A stretch of 64,000 nt of DNA from Bacillota bacterium (lineage in GTDB: Bacteria > Bacillota > Clostridia > Lachnospirales > Lachnospiraceae): positions 1 to 64,000 of the forward strand of contig JAEZLZ010000144.1 in NCBI GenBank assembly GCA_023415055.1, in the 5' to 3' direction. Below, piece by piece: positions 43,839-52,917 of this stretch (position 1 is its first letter; the number at the start of each line of letters is the position of its first letter). The notes under the pieces are model-generated. The model made no database searches and was not told the DNA's origin. It was given only the letters and a program-made list of their open reading frames with translations. A program made the translations under genes and the position numbers.

Positions 43839-44816
43839 ATGACGAAAGGCACGAACAAAGCAAAGCTGCCGGGACGGTTACGAAAACGGGATGGTTTTCT
43901 AAGAGATGTGGCGATGAATAAGTTTTCTTATTTAATCGCACTTCCGGCGATGATTTATGTATTCTTATTTAATTATCTGGCTTATCCGTATATGCTGATT
44001 GCCTTTCAGCGATACGATTATCGGAATAATACGATATTTGACATTATCTTTCAAGGGAAATGGGTTGGATTTGATAATTTTAAATTCTTCTTTTCGTCCC
44101 AAAATGCATTCCGGGTAACTTGGAATACGATCTATCTAAACCTGCTGTTTATTATAACAGGAACGGTGATGGCAGTGCTGTTGGCAATCCTTCTTAATGA
44201 ACTGCGGTGCAAATGGTTTGTCAAAGTGACACAGTCGGTGATGCTGTTTCCGAGTTATATCTCCTGGATTATGGTAAGCTACATCTTAATCAGCTTATTC
44301 TCCACACAGTATGGTATCGTCAATGCGGTTCTGAAGGCCTTCGGAGGGCAGCCGGTCAACTGGTACACGGATTCTTCCGTATGGCCGGGTATCCTGATTA
44401 TTATGAAGATATGGAAGGGTGCGGGCATGAGCGCTATCATCTTTCTGGCTTCCATTGCAGGAATTGACTCTTCCCTCTATGAAGCAGCAGCCATTGATGG
44501 TGCAGGACGTTTCCAGATGATGAGACGCATCACGATACCATTATTGATGCCGACGATCGTAATCATGACCTTGTTATCATTGGGTAAGATTATGTATGGA
44601 GATTTCGGTATGATCTATGCTCTGGTAGGAGACAACGGAACACTCTATAAGACAACGGACATTATTGATACTTACATCTTCCGATCCATGCGTCAGATCG
44701 GGGATATGTCACAGTCCACTGCCATCGGTTTATTCCAGTCAGGAATCGGTTTTGCCATGGTATATGGTTCCAACTGGCTGGCAAGAAAATTCTATCCGGA
44801 CGGCGCACTCTACTAG
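43839..44816 (+). CDS. Sugar ABC transporter permease (LplB-type)
   Basis: A 325-residue inner-membrane permease of the CUT1 family with six predicted helices. The EAA loop that docks the ATPase reads EAAAIDGAGRFQMMRRITIPLLMP. It carries a longer N-terminal hydrophilic segment typical of LplB/YtcP systems for complex or uronic oligosaccharides. First gene of a cassette (permease, permease, binding protein, DUF1861, AraC sensor). No ATPase gene is present, so a shared MsmK-type ATPase elsewhere is likely. Confidence 0.92.
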   Translation: MTKGTNKAKLPGRLRKRDGFLRDVAMNKFSYLIALPAMIYVFLFNYLAYPYMLIAFQRYDYRNNTIFDIIFQGKWVGFDNFKFFFSSQNAFRVTWNTIYLNLLFIITGTVMAVLLAILLNELRCKWFVKVTQSVMLFPSYISWIMVSYILISLFSTQYGIVNAVLKAFGGQPVNWYTDSSVWPGILIIMKIWKGAGMSAIIFLASIAGIDSSLYEAAAIDGAGRFQMMRRITIPLLMPTIVIMTLLSLGKIMYGDFGMIYALVGDNGTLYKTTDIIDTYIFRSMRQIGDMSQSTAIGLFQSGIGFAMVYGSNWLARKFYPDGALY

Positions 44817-44836
44817 AGAAGGAAGGAGAAAGTGGT

Positions 44837-45712
44837 ATGATTAAAAAATTTTCCTGGGGGAATTTCTTCATTGGTTTCTTTATATTAGCATTTACGCTGC
44901 TCTGCCTTCTGCCGATGCTGCTGACCTTTATGGTATCCATTACGGATGAGACAACGATTATGCGGTACGGCTACAGCTTCCTGCCGAAGAAAATATCCTT
45001 TTATGCCTATAGTCTGATGTTCCGCGACGGATCCTCCGTCATTCGAAGCTATATGATATCCATTTTTGTAACGATCGTGGGAACCTTAGCTGCAGTTGGA
45101 ATCACTGGTCTCGCTGCCTATACATTGGCCAACAAGAATGTGAAGTATCGCAATGTATTAGGAATGTATTTCTTTATCCCGATGGTATTTGGCTCCGGTA
45201 TCGTACCCTGGTATCTGATCTGCAATATGCTTCATCTTCGCAATAATATGTTTGCGTTGATCATTCCTGGCCTATTATTCAGTACCTTTAATATGTTTCT
45301 GGTTCGTAATTTTATGAGCGCATTGCCGGACTCGCTCCGGGAGTCAGCCACCATTGACGGGGCTAACGATATTATCATTGCAATAAAGATATACTTTCCT
45401 TTGACCGTCCCTGCTTTGGCGACCATCGGCTTGTTCTATGGTCTGGGTTATTGGAATGACTGGTGGAATGCCATCATGCTGGTAGATAGCGAGAAGCTTT
45501 ACCCGATCCAATACCTGCTGCTTCAATTGAAGTCACAGATAGCAATGCTGAAGGATCTTCAGTATCTCAGCGGTGCCACCAATATGACGGTACCGTCAGA
45601 ATCCTTAAAGATGGCCACCGCCATCGTAACCATTGGTCCGATTGTTCTGCTATATCCGTTTTTACAGAAGTATTATGTGAAAGGTCTGGTAGTTGGCTCT
45701 GTAAAGGGTTAA
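44837..45712 (+). CDS. Sugar ABC transporter permease (YtcP/MalG-type)
   Basis: A 291-residue partner permease with six predicted helices and the EAA loop ESATIDGANDIIIAIKIYFPLTVP. It begins 20 nt after the first permease with RBS gaaggagaa, and pairs with it as the heterodimeric channel. The C-terminal KYYVKGLVVGSVKG end is typical of the YtcP branch. Confidence 0.92.
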   Translation: MIKKFSWGNFFIGFFILAFTLLCLLPMLLTFMVSITDETTIMRYGYSFLPKKISFYAYSLMFRDGSSVIRSYMISIFVTIVGTLAAVGITGLAAYTLANKNVKYRNVLGMYFFIPMVFGSGIVPWYLICNMLHLRNNMFALIIPGLLFSTFNMFLVRNFMSALPDSLRESATIDGANDIIIAIKIYFPLTVPALATIGLFYGLGYWNDWWNAIMLVDSEKLYPIQYLLLQLKSQIAMLKDLQYLSGATNMTVPSESLKMATAIVTIGPIVLLYPFLQKYYVKGLVVGSVKG

Positions 45713-45741
45713 AATACATATAACTAAAAGGAGAGAATTTT

Positions 45742-47295
45742 ATGAAGAAAATCATGGCTTTATTACTTACCGTAGTAATGTCGGTAATGCTGCTCGCCGG
45801 CTGTAAGCAGGCAGCAGATTCAGACACAAAGGAAGATTCAGGTACGGACAACTCAGCTCAGACAAGTGAAACTACTGCTTCCGAGGACAGCGCAGCTCCT
45901 GCTGCAAACGAGACAGTCAAACTGCTCTATGTCATCCCGGGTGATGCACCTGCAGATCTTGATCGTGGTTTAAAAGCGGTCAATGATAAGCTTGCGGCTG
46001 ACGGTGTCGGAGTGGAGTTGGAGCTTAAGTATTTCGCATGGGATGTTTGGGACCAGAAGCTTAACATCATGCTTTCCACCGGTGAAGAATTCGATATGTT
46101 CCATGTTATGAATGATCGTGTGTCCTTAGCAAACTATGCTTCCAGAGGCGCTCTCGCAGATTTGACTCCTTACATGGAGCAGTACGGTGCTGCCATTAAG
46201 GCAGCTAATCCGGAGCTTGCGATGAAGTCCGGTCAGGTAGGAGGTAAGCAATACGGTATCCCGGCTTATTGGGTAGAAAGTGCGCTGAATCATCAAGCAA
46301 CGGTCCGTACCGATATTCTAAAGAAGTATAACATCCCTATGCCCACCACCTTTGAAGAGCTAACCAGTGCTTATGAGACCGTCATGAAGAACTGGGAGGG
46401 TGCTCAGAAGCCTTATTTCCCGATGGTTGGTACGGAACAGGTAGGCGGTTACTTCTTTAACAGTGATAATAACTATGTTCTATATGATAAGATGTTCTAT
46501 GTGGGGCAGGATGGTACAGTAAAGAATTATTTTGAAACAGAGGCATTTAAAGAGAGCTGTAAGAATGCCCGCCTGTGGTATGAAAAAGGTCTGATTAATC
46601 CGGACGTATTAACAACAGCACATGAGCAGATGGATAATCAGTTAAATAGTGGTGACTGGTTTATACATGCAGGAACCATCGGAGATATCTCCAATGTAAA
46701 GAAGAACTATCCGGATATTACTGTGGATGATTTTGCATGGCTCGACTTCGATACAACAACTCCTGAGATTCGTCCCTACGGAACCCGTAATATGCAGGCA
46801 GTTCCTCTCTCTAGTAAGCACCCGGAGGCAGCAGTTAAATTTATTAACTGGTTATACTCCAGCCAGGAGAACTTCGATCTCTTCCTGTATGGAACGGAGG
46901 GAACCGATTATAAGAAGCTGGACGGAAAGAATTATGAAGCGATTCTGGATCCGACCTCCGGTCAGGTACCCTTCTCCTTTTCAACCTGGATGATCGGAAA
47001 TGTTAACTTTGAGTATACCAGTACAACGGCTCCGAAGGTAACCAACGAGCATCTGTACAATCTTGACAGTACAGCAGTGGAAGGTTATGCTTCCCAATTT
47101 ACCTTCGATGGCACCAATGTACAGACACAGCTGGCCGATGTAAATACCCAGATTGCAGCAGTAATTGCGCCAATGGCAGCAGGTGTCGTAGATTATGACA
47201 GCAATATTGAGGAAGCACTCAATCTATTGAGAAAAGCAGGTATTGACGAGCTGGTAGCTGAGTTTAAGAATCAGTTGGAAGCAAGCAGACAATAG
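45742..47295 (+). CDS. Extracellular sugar-binding lipoprotein
   Basis: A 517-residue CUT1-type solute-binding protein. The signal peptide ends in a lipobox LLAGC with lipidated Cys21, followed by a Ser/Thr/Asp/Glu linker (~24-55). The rest is a type 1 extracellular solute-binding domain of the large LplA/YtcQ kind used for oligosaccharides. RBS aaaggaga. It lies 29 nt after the permease genes. Ligand unknown; the neighbouring DUF1861 protein suggests a mannose-type or complex glycan, but only weakly. Confidence 0.92.
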   Translation: MKKIMALLLTVVMSVMLLAGCKQAADSDTKEDSGTDNSAQTSETTASEDSAAPAANETVKLLYVIPGDAPADLDRGLKAVNDKLAADGVGVELELKYFAWDVWDQKLNIMLSTGEEFDMFHVMNDRVSLANYASRGALADLTPYMEQYGAAIKAANPELAMKSGQVGGKQYGIPAYWVESALNHQATVRTDILKKYNIPMPTTFEELTSAYETVMKNWEGAQKPYFPMVGTEQVGGYFFNSDNNYVLYDKMFYVGQDGTVKNYFETEAFKESCKNARLWYEKGLINPDVLTTAHEQMDNQLNSGDWFIHAGTIGDISNVKKNYPDITVDDFAWLDFDTTTPEIRPYGTRNMQAVPLSSKHPEAAVKFINWLYSSQENFDLFLYGTEGTDYKKLDGKNYEAILDPTSGQVPFSFSTWMIGNVNFEYTSTTAPKVTNEHLYNLDSTAVEGYASQFTFDGTNVQTQLADVNTQIAAVIAPMAAGVVDYDSNIEEALNLLRKAGIDELVAEFKNQLEASRQ

Positions 47296-47327
47296 GCGAT
47301 ATACTCACTTTGAGACAGCATTCGTAT

Positions 47328-47365
47328 AGAAAATCTTTGGAGAGACCTTTCCAAGGATTTTCTGT
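47328..47365 (+). terminator. Intercistronic hairpin after the binding-protein gene
   Basis: AGAAAATCTTTGGA / TCCAAGGATTTTCT. The following tract (GTCTTGC) is poorly T-rich, so it may stabilise or attenuate the message rather than end it, which would raise binding-protein yield over downstream genes. Confidence 0.55.
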
Positions 47366-47511
47366 CTTGCTATCTCTGTGTTCAAAATGCTATAGTATTA
47401 GTTAATTGATATTATGGGGTACGGGCCGCAGCTGCCCGCTGATTCCCGGCAAGTGCTTTGGCGGCGGTGGTATATGACAATTTTATGATTACAGAATAAG
47501 GAGAAGAAAGT

Positions 47512-48462
47512 ATGTCAATCAAGGATAAAAAAGTACAGTTTGAACTGGAAAAATCACAAAAGGTGTATGAAAGCAAAGTTTTGACCTTTCATGGAGTGGA
47601 AGGCTTTGATGTATACAACTGCTCCATCCCGTTTCATTGGGAGGGGAAGGAATATATCTATGGAAGAGTGGAAAAAAGAGAAGAATGGGCTCGCTCTTTC
47701 GTAAGATTGTTTGAGAAGACAGGAAAAGATGATTATACATTGGTAAAGGACACAATGATCTATCAACTGGAGGATCCCTATATCAGCGTGATTCATGGAG
47801 AAATGATACTGGGAGGTACTCATGTTCGTAAACGCAGCGGCAATATTGATACCTACTATGGCTATTTTTATCGCGGAACGGATTTAAATGACCTGACCTA
47901 TTTTACAACCGGGCCGGATTACATGAAGGATATTCGCCTGGTCGAGCTTGCTAACGGGAAGATCGGAGTATTTTCAAGACCTAGAAATGAAGAGATCAAG
48001 AAAAAATACGGAACCGGAGCCATGATTGGCTTTGCTGTAATTGACACTCTGGAGGAGCTGACGGATGAAGTAATCATGTCTGCTACGCCCATCGAGGGCA
48101 TCTTTGATAAGGACGAGTGGGGAGGATGCAACCAAGCTTATTTACTGGCAGACGGTACCATCGGTATCATCGGACATCAGTGCTATTCGGAACCGGTGGA
48201 AGAAGGAGAACCACTTGCAGTATATCTGAATGTCTCCATGGAATTTGATCCCGCTACGTTTATGGTAAAGAACCGAAAAATTATCGGTTCCCGCTCCTGC
48301 TATCCGGAAGGACCTGCGAAGGTGCCGAATCTGATTGATTGTACCTTTACCTCAGGTATTGCAATGAGAGAAGACGGCAAAGCAGACCTATATGGAGGCA
48401 TGGGTGATACGATGGAGGGTTGTATTGTGATTGATTATCCCTTTAGTGTAGCCTTAGCTTAG
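47512..48462 (+). CDS. DUF1861 family protein (beta-propeller, glycosidase-like)
   Basis: A 316-residue cytoplasmic protein with the DUF1861 signatures YGRVEKREEWARSFVRLFE, LEDPYISVIHGEMILGGTHV, YYGYFYRGTDLNDLTYFTTGPDYMKDIRLVELANGKIGVFSRPRN and EWGGCNQAYLL. The repeated blade pattern (E-DP, GGTH, KDIRL, F-RP-N) recalls GH130/GH43-like five-bladed propellers, so hydrolysis or phosphorolysis of an imported oligosaccharide is plausible but unproven. It sits between the binding protein and the regulator in the uptake cassette. RBS aaggagaaga. Confidence 0.82.
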   Translation: MSIKDKKVQFELEKSQKVYESKVLTFHGVEGFDVYNCSIPFHWEGKEYIYGRVEKREEWARSFVRLFEKTGKDDYTLVKDTMIYQLEDPYISVIHGEMILGGTHVRKRSGNIDTYYGYFYRGTDLNDLTYFTTGPDYMKDIRLVELANGKIGVFSRPRNEEIKKKYGTGAMIGFAVIDTLEELTDEVIMSATPIEGIFDKDEWGGCNQAYLLADGTIGIIGHQCYSEPVEEGEPLAVYLNVSMEFDPATFMVKNRKIIGSRSCYPEGPAKVPNLIDCTFTSGIAMREDGKADLYGGMGDTMEGCIVIDYPFSVALA

Positions 48463-48503
48463 CATCAACAGCATTACAAAACGAGTGAAGATAGGAGTCA
48501 AGG

Positions 48504-50420
48504 ATGAGAAAGTATATTAAGAAATTATTATCCTTTTCCATATATCGAAAAACGTTACTTGCTTATTCCATCAGCATATTGGTGCTTACAACCATGATTC
48601 TGATGAGCCTGTATGGTGTGTTTATCGTAAGCATCAAACAGAATCAGATTGATTCCTCAAAGCAACTACTTGGACAGCTGGTCAGCGAAGTAGATAACCT
48701 GAAGACCGATGTGGATAATGTCATGTCAATGATTACGAGCGACAGTAACACTCTGAGATTTGTTCAGGGCAGCAAAGATAATAAGATGAACAATTACTAT
48801 CTTTTCCTGAAGCTTCAAGAAATTAAAAGTGCTTATTCCTATCTGGAGAATATTACAGTCATTAACTTCAACAGTAAAAAGTCCATTGAGGCAATCGGGA
48901 ATAACGGCAGCGGTACCGATAGCATGGATTTTGCATCCGAGATGCTGATACAGCAGAAATATATCGATGTCAGAACGATAAGACAATCCCAAAAGGCAAT
49001 GAATGTTGTCAGCTTTGTGCAGTATCTGCCATATTACAATGCGGCAGTGATTACGGATGTGAAAGCAGACCTTTTTCAATACAGAATCAATGACAATCAC
49101 CGTGAAGCAAGAGAGGTCTATATCATTGACAGTGACGGCGGTGCGGTTACGAGCAATACGATGGCAATGGTAGAAAAACAGCCCCTGTCGAAATACTTCT
49201 ATTCGATCAAAAAGAAGCAGGAAGATACGAAGAAAAGCTTCGTCTATGATGATAAAACAAGGCGCCAGCTTGTATTTTTCTCAGAATCGGAGGAGTATGG
49301 CTGGTGGTTCATTGATCTACAGGATTACTCTTACTTTAATAGCAGATTTGAGAAGATTAGCTCGATTTTCATAGGAATTGCTCTGGTATTGGTGATTTTG
49401 TGCTCCCTGGTCTCTATATTTTTTAACAAAAAGATACGCAAGCCGCTCACTACCCTCGTTGAGCAATGCCACAATATCATGGGTTATGAAGACGGCTACG
49501 AGACAGATGAACTCAAATACCTGGACACGGCAATTGCGAGGGGCAAGCATGAGATGTATCTTCGGGAGAAGTACATTCGAACCCTGTATCTGCATAATCT
49601 TATGGTGGGAGAGCCGATGCCGCTGTTCATACCGCAAAAGGATATCAGCTCCCTGGAGAAGCAGTATAGTGCGAATTTTTACTGTGTGATGCTACTTCAC
49701 ATTCAGAATCTGGAGGAACTGACGGAAACAGCCAGAGAGGAAGAATATAAGCTTTACCGTTATGTCATTGGCAATATCTCTGATGAGATCTTCGGCAGCG
49801 GCTTTCAATGTAAATCGGTGGACATGGGTGATGAGCTGGTCAGTGTATTGTTTTTTCTGGAGGATAAGGCGATGGCAGAGGAGTATGTGCTGTTCTTCAA
49901 GCAACTGAAGGAATTTGCAGAGAAGAGCTTCTATATAACCGTAAGCGGTAGTCTTGGGCAGATTGTCGCCGGACAGAAGTCAATCAGCCTATCCTATCAC
50001 AAGGCAAAACAATATCTGGAGATGAATCAGCTGATTAACCGAGAAGAGCTCATAGATTCCAACAACCAGATAAGTATCAATTATCAGGAAAAGAATAAGA
50101 AGCTGGTGGATTCCATCCTCGATTATACGGAATATAACTTTAATAACCCGGAATTATCCTTAAAAAATATCTCACAGATCTTCGGCTTGTCAACGACATA
50201 CCTGGGAAAGATATTCAAATCGATTCAAGGCGAGGCATATTCCGCCTATCTTACCAATTACCGGTTGGAGAAAGCAAAGCTTGCACTTCTTCAGACAAAT
50301 AAGACAGTAAATGAAATAGCAACTGAAATCGGATTTACGAACTCTACTTATTTTGCGACGCTCTTCAAAAACACCTATGGAATGACACCGTCCGCATTTC
50401 GCAGCAGGAACATTTCTTAA
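48504..50420 (+). CDS. Membrane-bound AraC-type sensor-regulator
   Basis: A 638-residue one-component regulator. A helix at ~20-43 and another at ~287-307 bracket a ~240-residue extracellular Cache-like sensor domain, followed by a ~220-residue cytoplasmic linker and a C-terminal AraC DNA-binding domain (~530-638) with two helix-turn-helix units (LSLKNISQIFGLSTTYLGKIFK and KTVNEIATEIGFTNSTYFATLFKNTYGMTPSAFR). It is the last gene of the sugar cassette, with RBS ataggag, and probably senses the ligand outside and activates the 43782 promoter. Its stop is followed at once by a GC-rich palindrome and a terminator. Confidence 0.88.
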   Translation: MRKYIKKLLSFSIYRKTLLAYSISILVLTTMILMSLYGVFIVSIKQNQIDSSKQLLGQLVSEVDNLKTDVDNVMSMITSDSNTLRFVQGSKDNKMNNYYLFLKLQEIKSAYSYLENITVINFNSKKSIEAIGNNGSGTDSMDFASEMLIQQKYIDVRTIRQSQKAMNVVSFVQYLPYYNAAVITDVKADLFQYRINDNHREAREVYIIDSDGGAVTSNTMAMVEKQPLSKYFYSIKKKQEDTKKSFVYDDKTRRQLVFFSESEEYGWWFIDLQDYSYFNSRFEKISSIFIGIALVLVILCSLVSIFFNKKIRKPLTTLVEQCHNIMGYEDGYETDELKYLDTAIARGKHEMYLREKYIRTLYLHNLMVGEPMPLFIPQKDISSLEKQYSANFYCVMLLHIQNLEELTETAREEEYKLYRYVIGNISDEIFGSGFQCKSVDMGDELVSVLFFLEDKAMAEEYVLFFKQLKEFAEKSFYITVSGSLGQIVAGQKSISLSYHKAKQYLEMNQLINREELIDSNNQISINYQEKNKKLVDSILDYTEYNFNNPELSLKNISQIFGLSTTYLGKIFKSIQGEAYSAYLTNYRLEKAKLALLQTNKTVNEIATEIGFTNSTYFATLFKNTYGMTPSAFRSRNIS

Positions 50421-50421
50421 C

Positions 50422-50442
50422 GTACGCCCGGCGGGCGCATGT
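50422..50442 (+). repeat. GC-rich post-stop palindrome, copy A
   Basis: CGCCCG-G-CGGGCG core directly after the TAA of the AraC sensor and before its terminator. Similar elements lie at 58404-58424 and 61528-61548. Confidence 0.6.
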
Positions 50443-50446
50443 TCCA

Positions 50447-50506
50447 AAAAAACTCTACTGCATAGTCTGTCGCATAGGATGCGACGGGTGGATGCAGTAG
50501 AGTTTT
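50447..50506 (+). terminator. Terminator of the sugar cassette
   Basis: AAAACTCTACTGCAT / ATGCAGTAGAGTTTT, with an inner GTCGCAT / ATGCGAC hairpin. Confidence 0.88.
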
Positions 50507-50535
50507 CGTTTGATTCAAGATAGATGAGTTAGGGA

Positions 50536-51501
50536 TTAAATCTTTTTCTTTTCTTCCTTCCACAGAAGAACCGCTAACACGACGGCAACGATAATAAAGC
50601 CGATTCCGCCGATGATTCCGGTAGGAGCAGGTCCGATAAAAGGATTACCGCCGTCCAAAGAATAATATACTCCGACCGCTGCGATGGAATTCAATCCACC
50701 ATGAGCAAAGATTGCAGGAATGCAGCTGTTGGTTTTCAACGTTATGTAGGAAAAGATGGTTCCCATGACGATGCAGAATACAACCATGGCAAGGATGCCG
50801 GTAAAAGGAAACCCAGTATAACCGGTGCCGTAGTTATGACCGAGGGCAGTCAAGGGTGCATGCCATACGCCCCAGATAGCTCCATTGATCAATAACATCG
50901 GAAGAATCTTGAATTTATTTTTCATCTTTGGAAGAAGATAGCCTCTCCAGCCCCATTCTTCTCCAAAGCAGTTAAGTGCATTCATTAACGGTCCGATAAA
51001 GAAGGCAGTAGCGATCTGAATTAGTAAGGAGGTTTGGAGTTTAGAGGTGGTCATATCCAAGCCGGAGTTCTCATAAGCCTTAGTAAGATTCGTTAACTCT
51101 GGATCAAATTGACCGGGGTTGAGCAGAAAGTACAATGCCATACCGATCACAGTCAATATCGCCGGACCGAACCAGGCAAACAGGTAATAACCAAGATTGT
51201 TTTTGAGCTTTGGCAACTGAAGAAGTGTATTACGGAAACCTTCCTTTGTAATCAGTCTGGTCAGAAGTACACTGATTGCCGGGATAAACATAACCGTGCC
51301 AATCAAGGATTGTCCCAACATAGCAAGCTGTTTGTCCTCTCCTGTAATCAGGGGTCGTATGAGGCCGATTTCGAAAGCATAGGTCACAATAAAAGTAATT
51401 GCCAGATATAATACAATTCTCTTGGTCTCCAGCTTGGAGTCCATCCCCGGATCCCCGGCTTCCTTCGTTGGCTTCTCTTGAAGCGTCATATTTGTATTCA
51501 T
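50536..51501 (-). CDS. CPBP family intramembrane protease, third copy
   Basis: A 321-residue polytopic protein with about eight helices. Motifs: GEEWGWRGYLLPK (Glu-Glu...Arg), WGVWHAPLTALGHNYG (His) and a late FAHGGLNSIA. The EEWGWRGYLLP form is the subgroup common in Firmicutes near stress and bacteriocin loci. RBS gggaggttatt. The N-terminus (~25 residues) is hydrophilic. It is separated from asparaginase by the structured repeat at 51556. Confidence 0.88.
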   Translation of the reverse strand: MNTNMTLQEKPTKEAGDPGMDSKLETKRIVLYLAITFIVTYAFEIGLIRPLITGEDKQLAMLGQSLIGTVMFIPAISVLLTRLITKEGFRNTLLQLPKLKNNLGYYLFAWFGPAILTVIGMALYFLLNPGQFDPELTNLTKAYENSGLDMTTSKLQTSLLIQIATAFFIGPLMNALNCFGEEWGWRGYLLPKMKNKFKILPMLLINGAIWGVWHAPLTALGHNYGTGYTGFPFTGILAMVVFCIVMGTIFSYITLKTNSCIPAIFAHGGLNSIAAVGVYYSLDGGNPFIGPAPTGIIGGIGFIIVAVVLAVLLWKEEKKKI

Positions 51502-51555
51502 AATAACCTCCCACTTAATTATTTGTTATCTGTATATTTGATTCAGCTATCATTG

Positions 51556-51608
51556 AACCGGCCGATTGCGGATGCTTTATCCCGCATGAGGGAAAGGCAA
51601 GCCGGATG
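51556..51608. repeat. Structured intergenic element, copy 2
   Basis: About 80 percent identical over 53-54 nt to the core at 35088-35141. Conserved pieces are AACCGGC, GCGG-TGCT-TAT-CCGC, AAGGC-AG and CCGGATG. It can form the CCGGC / GCCGG closing stem and TGCGG / CCGCA hairpin. The outer arms ATTGAA / TTCAAT differ from copy 1. Confidence 0.6.
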
Positions 51609-51640
51609 GATACCTATGCACGCATATTCATATGTCTCAT

Positions 51641-52636
51641 TCAATATAGAATATCATTGCTTACGGTGGTATAGAACATATCCTTAATTCGGTCCGGGTT
51701 ATTGGTTTGTCCGAGAATCCACATGAGCTTACTGACTACCGCTTCCGTGATCATATCATAGGCCTCGATAATGCGGACCTTATTCTTCAGCTCGTGACCT
51801 ACCTGATAAATGTTCATATCACTTCCCTCATTTGGTACTTGAGTAGTCATTACGACAGTCTTATTCCGGTCAATCCATTTCTGAATAATATCAAGATAGT
51901 GATATCCCGGTAGAGAGGGGATGCCACCAACGCCATAGCTTTCAATAATGAGAGCGTCGTATTTGGTAAACATATAATCAAGAATATCTGAATCTGCCCC
52001 GGGGGTCAGCTTGAATAAGCCTACTCTGGGGTTTAATTTATCATAAAAGACCGGAGTGCCCTCTCCTGGCTGAGTGATATACTGAATCAGATGACCATCC
52101 TGTATGACTGCAAGATAAGGATAATTGATGCTCGAGAAAGCTTGAAAGCTCTTGGAGTGAGTCTTGCGGGCTCTTGTACCGAGAATTACCTTGCCGTTAA
52201 ATACAATCTGAACGCCGCTGGCCTGTTCTGAGGAGGCATATAGGAAGCTGTCGAAGAGATTTGTCTTCGAATCGGTTACCTCCATATTGATGGGGCGCTG
52301 TGCACCGGTAAGAATAATCGGTTTAGGTGAATTCTGAATGAGGTAGGACAGGGCGGCAGATGTAAAAGCCATGGTATCTGTTCCGTGGCTGATCACAAAG
52401 CCATCAAATCGGTCGTAGCTTTCCTGAATGGTTTGAACCAGCTTGACCCAGATATTCGGAGAGATATTTGTACTATCCATGTTACAGAGTTGAATGGTTT
52501 CAACCTCGCAAATGTCAGAGATGCTTGGTATATACATTAGAATTTCCTCTGACGTCATTTGGGGGTGCAGGCCGCCGTTTGTAGCCTTTGATGAGGCGAT
52601 GGTACCGCCTGTTCCAATCATAAGAATTTTTTTCAT
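51641..52636 (-). CDS. Type I (cytoplasmic) L-asparaginase
   Basis: Hydrolyses asparagine to aspartate and ammonia. At 331 residues without a signal peptide it fits the AnsA type. The nucleophile Thr12 is in GTGGTIAS, and the second catalytic set is in SHGTDTM at 83-89 (T86, D87). LTGAQRP follows as usual. RBS gaaagac is weak. Monocistronic, divergent from the MFS gene across ~280 nt in which I recognise nothing. Confidence 0.92.
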   Translation of the reverse strand: MKKILMIGTGGTIASSKATNGGLHPQMTSEEILMYIPSISDICEVETIQLCNMDSTNISPNIWVKLVQTIQESYDRFDGFVISHGTDTMAFTSAALSYLIQNSPKPIILTGAQRPINMEVTDSKTNLFDSFLYASSEQASGVQIVFNGKVILGTRARKTHSKSFQAFSSINYPYLAVIQDGHLIQYITQPGEGTPVFYDKLNPRVGLFKLTPGADSDILDYMFTKYDALIIESYGVGGIPSLPGYHYLDIIQKWIDRNKTVVMTTQVPNEGSDMNIYQVGHELKNKVRIIEAYDMITEAVVSKLMWILGQTNNPDRIKDMFYTTVSNDILY

Positions 52637-52917
52637 AGTCTTTCCTTCTTATTCCAAAATTATTAATTCTGTTCTAATAGTATCATAATATAGTCACTTT
52701 GGATTATCAATAGTATTCTAATATACAGATGATTGATTTATAACCCATTTGATAGACTCATAAAACAAACGGTATAAAGAAGCCATAAGGATATATTAAT
52801 GCAATGCATACCAGTCTTGGATTGACACCTGTATAGAATAAAGTATAATAAAACAATAGATTCTTTTATTTATTAATGGAATAAGATACGTACGATGAAA
52901 TAATGAGGGAGAGTTGA

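Noticed and set aside
47328..47365. True operon end after the binding-protein gene
   Set aside because: The hairpin has a poor T-tract and the downstream genes fit the cassette, so it is read as partial attenuation or mRNA stabilisation.
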